The notes beneath the pieces are model-generated. The model saw only the letters and a program-made list of their open reading frames with translations. It made no database searches and was not told the origin of the DNA. The position numbers were made by a program, and so were the translations under genes. Positions 26,730 through 36,900 of a DNA stretch of 64,000 nt are shown here, piece after piece. Positions within the stretch are counted from its first letter, which is position 1; each line of letters opens with the position of its first letter. Origin of the DNA: a virus; IMG/VR virus record IMGVR_UViG_3300025141_013434, positions 81,244-145,243 of that record; one strand, 5' to 3'.

Positions 26730-28703
26730 TTACTTTTCTACTCTAAATTTAAATACCTGCTCTTGTACAATATTTTGACCGCCATGGTCATAAGCCAGTT
26801 GTATGGCATAAGAATAATCCGACTCGAACATGGACATGTCTAAATCAAAATAGTTGCCCTTCTCGTCATAAGACATTCTCGTATATTTGCCCTGCTGGCC
26901 TGAACCCGTACCAAATGGTATTACATCAAACTCGTCAATAATTCTATACACTCTATAATATGCATTTTCTATATATTCTGCTTCTGCAGTGTTCTTGGCA
27001 ACATTGTAAATATTTGGCTGCCAATCTTTTTGCCTAACATGTACTCTAAATCTTGGCTTATCTCCTTGGGAATATGCGCTTTTCAAGTTTGTTATCTTGG
27101 TAACGTAGCGATTACCCGGATTATAATGCAAAGAGCCAAACTTCTTGACATCGAATACAGAACCAGTTACTAGCTGAATTCCTTGTATTACTTTGGTAGG
27201 CTTGCTCCAAATATCAAAAATCTCTTTTTCAGAGCCAGTAAATGCAAAAGATGCGGAATATATTCCGGTCGAAACCCAACCCCCACTTATCACAGTAGCT
27301 CCGTGGACGGTGACGCCGCCGCCGATGGGCAAACTTTTCGCCTTTATAATTTTATTCTTTATATTGCCAGAAGGAAAAACCTGCACATGTATGCTTGTAT
27401 GTGCATCGTTACTTCCGGAATTGCCGCCCAAGACTGGTATATTCTTTAGTTTGCCTCTTACATAATTGTACAGATACAGAGTGTTTAAATTGTCTTCTCC
27501 AGATGCCAAAGAACTGCTCATAAAGAAATTTCCGCGGTCGTCTCTTTTTGAGCTGTCCCAACGAGCTTCGATCAGAGGCCTCTTATAAAAGAATTCACTA
27601 GTACGAGAAAAGAACTTTTTAGTATAATAAGATCTGCCTCTGGTCCCGTCTTCGTAGGAGGATTCCGCCGTAGATGAACCCGATAACCTTATCATCACGC
27701 CGTGATTTTCTCTATCGGGGTCTGTAGCACTTTCTGCTTTTATCCATTCTTCCACTAGTGAAGTTATGTTGACCTCCAAATTCTCGGGACCTTTTGTAAA
27801 AGACTGCACATAATGTGGAAGGTTTCGACCAGCAGTATAACCTATTTCATGAAAATCTCCGCCAGGATTCGTCCACACGGTCATGCCACCAGTTTGTTTC
27901 GTTTCTATAGAAAGATGAGCGGTACTCACCGACCCCTGATATGACCCGGAAATACCACCCTCAGATGTAACTGTTATTCTTACTGTTGCTTGGGTTGCTT
28001 CTGCTGTGTCGCCGGCGGTCCAAGAGGCAGAGAGGCCCGTTACAGTTGTACCATCTTGAGAGCCCGTGTTTACCGCTCTGGCGAGTTGTTTTGCAAACTC
28101 TTTGGCAGTGTCAATCGCCGCACCAGTAAGAGGTACTGTAACCTCGGTTCCCTCTGGGTTGGGCCCACCATCGCTGGATTCTACCATGAACCAGAAATTG
28201 TATTTTGTACCTTCTTGATTATGTATCGAAAAATATTTATTTTGATAATTGGTCTTTGTGTTTGTGAGGAATTTAACATCGGTTATGTGCTTCTGTTTTG
28301 TAGTGTTAGCAACGTCCCAGTTCGCAACGCCCTCGTCGCTATATTGTTCCATATCCAGGCCAGTGCCCTCCGTGAAAGATCTAGAGAGGGGCAAGATTTG
28401 TAATTTATAATCTTTAGGGAGAGTTTGTCCATGAGGACAATTAAAAAGCCTCAAATAAAAATTCACACTTCCAGAGTGCGGAATAGTTCCTGCGTTCCTG
28501 TCCGATAAGATTGTAGATACCGGAAACTTCAAAAGGGCGCGAGACTTCTCCACAGAAGAGGTATTTGCTTGACCATATATTGAAAACACCTCTAATACAT
28601 CAGATGCGCCCATATTGGAGCCAGTTGCAGAAGAAGAAAGATTCGTCTTGTAAGCATTGCTTATGGTTGTATCCGACGTTGCTGTATATCTCTTTATTGT
28701 CAT
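26730..28703 (-). CDS. DNRLRE-like beta-sandwich fibre/baseplate protein
   Basis: A 657-residue protein. The N-terminus (TSDTTISNAYKTNLSSS, then GASDVLEV, SRALLKFPVST) and the later NLEVNITSLVEEWIK segment match the layout of DNRLRE domains, which are CBM-like beta sandwiches. Inserted at about 157-273 is a module beginning YFSIHNQEGTKYNFWF, with PLTGA-x(3)-TAKEFAKQLARAVN, of the kind also found in the giant neighbour. The C-terminal third continues as beta-rich repeats. The start overlaps the gp6-like stop as TAATG. It probably links the baseplate wedge to the 3957-residue protein. Confidence 0.65.
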   Translation of the reverse strand: MTIKRYTATSDTTISNAYKTNLSSSATGSNMGASDVLEVFSIYGQANTSSVEKSRALLKFPVSTILSDRNAGTIPHSGSVNFYLRLFNCPHGQTLPKDYKLQILPLSRSFTEGTGLDMEQYSDEGVANWDVANTTKQKHITDVKFLTNTKTNYQNKYFSIHNQEGTKYNFWFMVESSDGGPNPEGTEVTVPLTGAAIDTAKEFAKQLARAVNTGSQDGTTVTGLSASWTAGDTAEATQATVRITVTSEGGISGSYQGSVSTAHLSIETKQTGGMTVWTNPGGDFHEIGYTAGRNLPHYVQSFTKGPENLEVNITSLVEEWIKAESATDPDRENHGVMIRLSGSSTAESSYEDGTRGRSYYTKKFFSRTSEFFYKRPLIEARWDSSKRDDRGNFFMSSSLASGEDNLNTLYLYNYVRGKLKNIPVLGGNSGSNDAHTSIHVQVFPSGNIKNKIIKAKSLPIGGGVTVHGATVISGGWVSTGIYSASFAFTGSEKEIFDIWSKPTKVIQGIQLVTGSVFDVKKFGSLHYNPGNRYVTKITNLKSAYSQGDKPRFRVHVRQKDWQPNIYNVAKNTAEAEYIENAYYRVYRIIDEFDVIPFGTGSGQQGKYTRMSYDEKGNYFDLDMSMFESDYSYAIQLAYDHGGQNIVQEQVFKFRVEK

Positions 28704-30496
28704 TACTTAATAGTACCTACAATGTCTAAGTTTGGATATTTAAGCTCAAATATATGGGTCTGAGGAGGGGTTATTACTCTTCCGTCTGCTGAAGTATTTT
28801 TAGCAATATCGAAAACTACTTGAGAATATGCTCCTGCAACCTTATTGATTATTCTAACTTCCACGACATCTACCACTTCGCGGACATCTTTCAGGGCTTT
28901 GAATATGTCTGTTATTATTATTGGTTCTCCGATCTCTTTTGTCATTTTAAGTAAACTTCGTATGGCTAAGTTTGAGGCCCTAAGGGCGGCATGCCTATTT
29001 ACGCCAGATTCAATAACAATGTCATATTCTATTCCAAAATTTATAATATGCGCATCAAGTATATCAACTGTATCGTTTATCATTCTATAATGATTTAGCC
29101 AAGTCTTTAAATTATTTTTAATTGTTATGTTTGTTCTAACAAGATGATTGTCTTGATTTTCAGATATCACATACAAATTCAAATTCCTGTTAAAGGCATC
29201 ATCGTCTCTTTTCACACAACATCTCTTAACTGCGCCAAACTGCGCAGGCATAGTATATGTTGCGGCAACATAATCCTCTCTAGTAACTGCTCTATTTTGT
29301 GCTGCGAAGGCGTCTATTGCTCTTATTTTTAATTCTTCTACGGTTGGCAGACTTATATCTCCCAATATTGGCTCGCCGTTTGTAACCTCTAATGAATTAG
29401 CTACAAAATCCCTTGTGGCCTCGGTTAAAGACGTAATATTATTAAATTCCACGTTTGCCTGAACAACACTATTTATAGAGTTTGCTGCTACATTTGTATT
29501 TTCTTCTGTATTTGTCCTATAAATTATTTTCAAAACAGTGTTTGACGGGCCGACTCCAAACTTATCAGTGGAAGTCAACTTTACAGGGTCGAAAGAAGTA
29601 TCTGAAATGAAATCTCTGCCCAATCTTCTCAAAACCACATTAGATGGATCAGCTATCGATCCGCTCATTATTTCGTTTTCTGAGCCGTAGCCAAATTGTA
29701 AAATTGTTTCATCGTCCAGGTGCTCAACAGTATACCTTCTCGGTACCGCAAAGGGCTTCATTACGCTGGGTACTCCATCTTTTTCGGCCTTTCTGTTTAC
29801 GACTGACTTAAAAATAATGTTTTGAGAAAGATGATCTACCTCGTAATACTCGTGCCCTTCTGCGTCGACAACAGATAAAATTTCCGAAATTGATTCTCCC
29901 GGTAAGGAGATCGATCTAAACTTTTTAAAATCTCCCACTGTGACTCTTTCGACTTCGTTTCTTCCTGAGACAACTCGGCCTTCTGCTTTTATTGCAAAAT
30001 ATGTTGGTGCACCTGTAGATTCATTAACTCTTGCTATTACAAGCTCATTTGTTGTGTCTGCAAAATTAACATTTTCTATTAGTGTAAATGGCGCATCGTT
30101 AATTGTTGAAAGTCGCGTGCCACTCCTCAGAACAGGGGCGTATCTCATGTCTGGTGCTCCTGTGTTTGAAACCGCGGGCACCAACATAAAAAATTGACAC
30201 AACCCATGAGAAGAGGGGTTCTTATTAAACTTTAGGCCCTGGGCCCTTGAAAGTTTTAAAACATTTTTATACTCTGCAGCTGTTTCCAAGAATGACTCGT
30301 TTGCTTGATAATCCAGATAAAAAGATAAAACGTCGCCGACGTAGGCTACCGTATCTATCATCAAGGATCCAAACGAAGCCTCATTAAAGTCTTTGTACGT
30401 ATTTGGGTAGTATCTTTTCGCATGTCGTACCAGAGAGTCCCGGATTGACGAAAAGTCTCTATTGGTATATTTTATTGGGATTATCTTTTTAGCCAT
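28703..30496 (-). CDS. 6: Baseplate wedge protein, gp6/J-like
   Basis: A 597-residue baseplate J-family protein. The N-terminal signature is typical of T4 gp6 relatives: FGSLMIDTVAYVGDVLSFYL, then a short conserved run ending NESFLE, and LKLSRAQGLK. Residues about 385-420 (SLPTVEELKIRAIDAFAAQ, AVTREDY) match the family's conserved middle motif. It forms the ring that surrounds the hub in contractile tails. I place the start at the ATG 30496, with AAGGA nine bases upstream, rather than at the TTG 30514. The gp25-like gene lies 29 bases upstream, the same pairing seen in most contractile-tail systems. Confidence 0.88.
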   Translation of the reverse strand: MAKKIIPIKYTNRDFSSIRDSLVRHAKRYYPNTYKDFNEASFGSLMIDTVAYVGDVLSFYLDYQANESFLETAAEYKNVLKLSRAQGLKFNKNPSSHGLCQFFMLVPAVSNTGAPDMRYAPVLRSGTRLSTINDAPFTLIENVNFADTTNELVIARVNESTGAPTYFAIKAEGRVVSGRNEVERVTVGDFKKFRSISLPGESISEILSVVDAEGHEYYEVDHLSQNIIFKSVVNRKAEKDGVPSVMKPFAVPRRYTVEHLDDETILQFGYGSENEIMSGSIADPSNVVLRRLGRDFISDTSFDPVKLTSTDKFGVGPSNTVLKIIYRTNTEENTNVAANSINSVVQANVEFNNITSLTEATRDFVANSLEVTNGEPILGDISLPTVEELKIRAIDAFAAQNRAVTREDYVAATYTMPAQFGAVKRCCVKRDDDAFNRNLNLYVISENQDNHLVRTNITIKNNLKTWLNHYRMINDTVDILDAHIINFGIEYDIVIESGVNRHAALRASNLAIRSLLKMTKEIGEPIIITDIFKALKDVREVVDVVEVRIINKVAGAYSQVVFDIAKNTSADGRVITPPQTHIFELKYPNLDIVGTIK

Positions 30497-30525
30497 TTCA
30501 GAATTCCTTAACAACTATCTTATTA

Positions 30526-30924
30526 TTAATTAGTGCTTTGATCAGTACTTAATGTAAGAATATTTACATCATCCATGCTTTCTATGGAATAAACTATTTT
30601 TATAGATAAAAAATTTGATGTTGATTGGAATCTGTCATCGTCTGGGTCACTCATTATAATCTCATGGATGTCCACAAAGGGAAGATATTTTGCAGTTTGC
30701 GAGCGTATTCTCATCCTTACAGAATCATAAGTCGGCGGAGTTGCATTTTGAAACAAATACTTATATAGCCCCACTCCGAATTCTGGATCCATCATTCTTT
30801 CTCCGGGGACCGTCAAAATAAGATTCTTCAAGTTTTGCTGAACTGCTTCTGGTATGCTTTTTGTAGAACCATACCCGCCCTCTTCAGACATTGCCAGTGG
30901 CAATTTTGGTGATATTTTAGGCAT
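30526..30924 (-). CDS. 25: Baseplate wedge protein, gp25-like
   Basis: A 132-residue lysozyme-like-fold wedge protein (GPW/gp25 family). The family core is clear at 31-59: LKNLILTVPGERMMDPEFG followed by LYKYLF. A strong AGGAGG lies before the ATG and overlaps the stop of the 2614-residue gene. It joins the gp6-like protein in the inner baseplate. Length and gene order agree with T4-type and contractile injection systems. Confidence 0.9.
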   Translation of the reverse strand: MPKISPKLPLAMSEEGGYGSTKSIPEAVQQNLKNLILTVPGERMMDPEFGVGLYKYLFQNATPPTYDSVRMRIRSQTAKYLPFVDIHEIIMSDPDDDRFQSTSNFLSIKIVYSIESMDDVNILTLSTDQSTN

Positions 30925-30927
30925 CTA

Positions 30928-33900
30928 TCATTCCTCCTCTTCAGTCACAATATCATCGACACAGAAAGGCGGTGGCTGCATTGGCCGGCCGGGTGTGTCG
31001 CACGAGATGCATTGAAACTCCTTTTGCTTCTTCCAATGTTCTTCCCCTGGAAGCTCTCTTATAGACAAGCCCCAAAGTCCTGGAAGAAAAAGGAGTTTTC
31101 CATATTTTCCTGTTTCTTCTCCGGCTCCAAGATTTTCTAAAAATTCAGTACCGAGAGCTGTATTAACTAGGTGCTGAACTGTTCCTTTTATCGGTTTTGC
31201 TGCACGCGACCACGAAGGCCCGAAAGGAAGAGCCGCCATAATAAGAGCCACCACAGATTTGCCAATATCCCCGGCGACCCGGTTAACTGGAACATAAAGT
31301 GGCAGTGCACCGCCTGCGCCGCAACGGGTGAGGCCCTCTTTTGTCAATTTTCTGGGTCGCCCTGCATATGGGAAAGAGTTAACCACAACCCCTTTATTTG
31401 ATAACGATCCCATGGTTAGGCCCCTTCTTAGCTTGCAGGGGTCTTTTTTATAGACCTTGTTCATTTCTTTGTAGGCCGGATCCAAATGATTTGCGGTATT
31501 TCTTATAGCAATTATCGGAGCCATCTTTATTGCTTTCTTTATCATGGGCCAGAAATCTTTTAGTTTCCTCTTGAGTTCTTCCATTGGGCCCTCAGAGCCT
31601 TGAGACGCCATGGCAGCACTAAACATATCACCATCGAGGGAAAGGTGACTGTCGTCGAGAGTCGGAGGGGTAATCATCGCCCTTAAGATCATGTTTGCTG
31701 CAGCTCGGGTACCATCAAACAATTCTGCTAAATCTTCATTTCTGTCTAGGATTGTTATGTGATTTATTAAAAATAATGAAACATACCTATCTAGAGGAAA
31801 AACGAAGTCAAAAAGATACCTTATGTCTTCCGATGGCTCTGAAGTTAGCCTCCACCGTACCTCATTGATCGACTCATCGCGGATAAGGGACCGTGGGTCG
31901 GTGTCTTTTTCCATCCCAAAATGCTCCTTCAGGAGGGCTTCTTTATAATTCTGCATCAATCCTTGGATTTCACCTAAGAAAATCGTATTGAAGACGCGCG
32001 TCTCGACCTCACCTTCTGTATCGAACGCGTTCTTATAGTTGAGCAGGAACTTGCCCAAACAATCTATCGATTTCTCGAAGTTGTAAATAGGAGTCGGTGT
32101 CATGTCGCCGCGGCCTTCTGGCGGCCAAACGCCGGCTTGACTTATACCCCTTTTGTCTTCATGGGAGAATTGATCCATCTCTGGCTGCAGATTAATATGG
32201 ACATTGGAAGGGATTGTACCCCCGTCTTTCACGCGCATAGGGAAAACAGTATAAGTTCCCCAAGGGTCTCCTCTGTGAGCGCTTGGATCTCCTTCTTGGC
32301 CCGCACCGCCCGCACCGCCAGCAGCTTCGGCACCACCGGCACCGGTACGTTGACCCATGGTGGATGTGTCGATATCTTTAACGTGCATCGCCCCAAAAAC
32401 GCCCGAAGACATGTCAACACCTTGAACGATGCTGCCTTCATCTGCCAGTCCGGACGGGGTACCAACACCCCTGCGTGGAAGTAGAGGAAATATATTTGGG
32501 TGGTTTGGCTCACGATTATAAAGATTTTCTTGCTTTTCAATGGGATATTCACCGCGAAGAAGTTCATTAAATCGGTCGAGCCTTTGCTGTGGTGTCATCT
32601 CTTCATGGATTATTCCCACCGCCTCAGGGTGAGTGCCGGCATGGATGATGGTATTCTCAACGTCGGCGGCGTGGCCATGTTCTTGCCAATGTTTTTCTTG
32701 TGCCGCAACCAGAGCTTCCATTTCCCCTTGACGCCTATAGAACCAGTTATGAGTTTCAAATCCAGCCGTTGGACTACCAAGAAAGGCGCGAGTAGTTGTG
32801 ATAAACTCATTTGCACCCTTGTTCCATTGTTTATGCACCGTGAAGTCGCGACTTCGTTCATTCGAGGTATCGCCCTGGGTGAACATCTGGTGATTATTGC
32901 TTGCAAGCGAAGGTTGCGAAAACCGGATTTGGTTTTGTCGCCCCTGTTGGAGTCCCTGGTCTATTTTAAGGCCGTCGTCGTATTGTCCAACAATTTGGTT
33001 AAACGACATATCCCTTCCAATAAGAGCCCGAGGTTGGATCGGTCGAGAATCTGATTTCCATCCCGCGGGTCTGACTGCCTGTCGCGATTCGTCGTATTCG
33101 TCTTCGTTCTGGTACCAAACACGACGATTATGCCTAATTGAACGCCGAATCGATTCATTTGCCGGCGGTATATACATTAATCTAACTCCGGCAGTCAGGG
33201 CCCCGGGCTCACTTATAAGATATTTTGCCAAAGTCTCGTATTCATCAGCCTTGGCTTCGGGGAAAATTTCCCCATCTAGTTCAGATCCTCCGACAAGAGT
33301 GGGGGAACCATGTTCCGCAAAATAATTTAACAAGCCATTTAATTCATGCTCATTGAATGGTCCGAAATATGCATTCAGCGGTATCAGATTTCTTTCGCTC
33401 GCGCCTCGCCGATGTCGATGGTCACCCACGGGTACTTCTCGGCGACCATGGCCGCCTTCATGTACATCTTCATAGTTACGAAGCCAATCACTATCCGCCA
33501 TCAAGCCTACCAAGAAAGTCTTACTGAATCTGAAATATTCCTCTAAATAGAAACAGCCATGAGTAAGTTTCATTTGACTTACCGAACCGGCCGTGATTTG
33601 CTGGTTGCCTGCAGCATCATATGAAAACTTATGATTATTGAAAAACTTTCTTCCTATGTTTATATATCCTCGACGGATAGGGTTTTGTATTTGTTTGTAA
33701 CCCTCTATTTTATCACTGCCAAGAGCTAGCTCTTCAAAGAACTTCTCTTTGTAAGATTTATATTTGGGCATAAAAAGCTTGTTTGAAACGCTTGTAATTG
33801 TCTTCTTCGCATTTTTCATAACTCTCGCTATCAACTTATCCAAAGCAATATTGAAGTCATCCTCGTTTGTTATTTTTTTAATTCTATCTACGATCCTTTG

Positions 33901-36900
33901 GCTATCTTCTTGCTCTTCCTCTCCAAAGACCTCTTCTAATATTTTTGACTCTAGATAGTCTTTCATATAAGAAGATATTATTCTTGTTTGCATAATATCT
34001 TCTCCGTCAAATTCAGAAAAGAGGAATATCCCCTTCATTACAAATTCCAAGGCAAAAGACATTATATATATGAATATCATCTGATCTGCAATGGCGTTCT
34101 CAAGAGGGCCGGGTTCTCTGAAGTCTCTCGTTACAGGGTCATTTTCTGGTTCGCACAATGATTCATTATAGGCCTTCATTATATCTTTCTTAAGTTGTTC
34201 GAAATCTAAAGCAATATCATTCTTTTTGATGCAGGGCTTTTCCGCTGTGGCTGGAACGATTGCTGAGGGGCTCTGCTCTTCCTCTGGGACATCAGGATCC
34301 CCTTCATTTCCCATTGGGCCTTGGCATGGTTCCTCGTCACACTCAACAAAGGCTGCAACCAGTTTTGTATTTAATGCCTCTAGTTGTGCCGGATCGAAAA
34401 ACTTAGACTCGGATATACTCTCGCCGATGGCCTCAAGAAATGCCGTTGCTTGTGCTCGATAAAACCCTTGATAATTGTTATCTGGCCATCCGGCCAAGTT
34501 ATTGAGGCTTTGGTGGGTATTCAGAAACTCAAGGCTCTGGTTTATCCACTTATCCTGAAGGTTTCTGGTCTCAGCGGTGCGCGGGTCGGTGATTTGTTCA
34601 ACGTCTGAGTTAAAAAATGGAAAACGACTGTTAATCTGATGTCGCATAGGGTCATGACCAAAAGCATACTCCGACGATGTAAAGGCTGCCTCTCGGGCAG
34701 CGCGAATGAAAGGTAAATTATCTCGGTGGGCTTCGAGTTCACGTATCCAAGCATTCACAAACAAATCAGCAAACATTGGTGGACGAAGCGATCGTGGCGA
34801 GTCGGGGCCGGGGCTGCCCATGGCCTTCTCATTGGCCAAGTTAAGTCTTCTCGCCTTAAATTCTGGCGGAATTATAAAATTTGCTGTCCTTACCCTGTAA
34901 ACCATTTGTTCCTCTCTATCTTCCGGTCTCAGGGTCCTGTCGATGGTGTGACTTATTATATTAAAACAATCTTTAATATCGTGGTCGTGACCTCCAATCG
35001 GCAACTCTTGATAGGCTATATCATCATGTGTGATATCATTCAACTGTGCAATCGATGTATTTTTATTGGTACCAAGAACAACCAACTCATGGCTATCATC
35101 CATAAACCCTTCTCTTTTGGGTAAATTATTTATAAAATTTTCCATTTGCCCAGCAACAGGCAATGGGTAGGTGCCGTTCCAGAGGCCAGGAACATTTTTA
35201 TAAGAATATCCAAAAGCATAGTTGCTCTTCATCAAACTCTTCAATAGTGGTATAACTTTTGTTTTTCTGACCGCATTGGCAGGTAAAAATCTCGAAGCGA
35301 GGCGTTCTTGAAATAATTTTCCATCCTCTATTGTGGATCGATATGCTGTCACATGTTTTTTAATGTTGTCTATACTTTTCCATCGCTTTTTCTCGTCTGA
35401 TGCTGTGCTCGGATGAAAAACCAAAATTGGATACCCCGCCCTTCTATGTTCTTCTGGGGTTGCAAGAATCTGTATTTTCTCATTTTCGTCTATCCAAAGA
35501 TACGGTTTATAGATGTTCCCCTTCTCACCTTCGGATGCGATCCACTGGCTCTCTGTTGATGCTCGCCTTGGGTCTCTAAATGTAGGGTCTTCGCCCCTAG
35601 TCTGAAGATCTTGCATCTGTTTCATCAGATTCATATGAATGTGAAAATCTATCACATCCATATCGTCCTCTCCCGGGAGATCCGCAGTCTGTTCGAAGAA
35701 CGCTGGCACGTACGATGTCAAGTCCATCTTATAAGACATCTCCAGTGCGTTCAAGGCCCCCTTCACCGCTACGGTATTGGCCTTCTGTGAATGCTCGTTG
35801 TCATAAGGTCCCGGCAGACCGCCCTGGTCCGGACACCCGACAGGCGGGAGAGAATCTTGTAGCGGATCTTTTGCGAAGAGATCCTTAATTGCATCCCTCT
35901 TTTTTGCAGCATCAGCCATGGCTGCTTTAATCTCCTCTGGAGATGCTCCAAGATCCTTTAATCTTTGTCTTAGAGATGGAATTTCTTTTTCTGGACAGAC
36001 CTCATCCGAAATTACAACGTTCGAAAGTCTGGCTATCTTTCCGCACACCGAGGGATCAATCAAGTCTCCCATACAAGAGAAAAACATTTCTATCTGACTT
36101 TCTGTTCCGATGTAATCCTTAAGCGTGGGCTTTGTTTTGTTAATTATCTCTTTAATAATTCCGATAACTTCTGGAGGTGCGTTGCCACCTAATAGAGCAC
36201 AAAGTTCCGCAGGTGTGAGAACCAGAGATACTTCATCAAACAAGTTTGCTAATTCCGAATAGTGCTCAACGGGGATACCCATCTTTTCCAAGCAATCAAC
36301 CCCTTTGTCAATACACTCAGCTCTTGAGCTTGCTTCTGGCCCGAGGAGTTCACACAACTCTTTATCACCAACATCCAAAAGATCTTTACAGCCAGGAAAT
36401 CCCGGGATGGACAAAAGATCTTTTAGAAGATCTAGAATCGCCCTCGCAATACCGCACAAAATGCCCAATATTATACTAATAATCATTAAAAGTAGCATTT
36501 CCAGTAGAAACCCCAAGGGATCCCATGATGGAAGTTTCGGCAACATAGGAAGTTGAAAATCGAAATCCCAATCAAACTCCAATGGCCACGGAATATCAGG
36601 AATACAGCCGGCGAAATTACAAAAAAGAGAAGTAAAATCAAAAATGTCCAAGAACTCTGCAAAAAGACCCTCTAAGGTGCATGCCGCTCCAGCTGGCAAT
36701 TTATCCGTAATAGACGCAGGATTCATTGCTTGTTCTGCTGTTATTGATGCTTTCCATGCCCCTCCTGAAGCAATAGCTAAATCTTCTTCTAGTTTTTTAG
36801 CAGCTGTTTTTAGTTCGTTAGAAAACGGAGGAAACGTACTCTTGAATTCATTCAACAAGAAAACAGTCTTAAGTGCCGGTATCCTGTGTGTGAATTTTTT

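Noticed and set aside
14003-35134. TATAAATA sequences on the minus strand (14003-14010, 22481-22488, 29470-29477, 35127-35134) as T4-type late promoters
   Set aside because: All are deep inside coding regions and none lies just upstream of a gene start; their number is about what an AT-rich sequence would give by chance.
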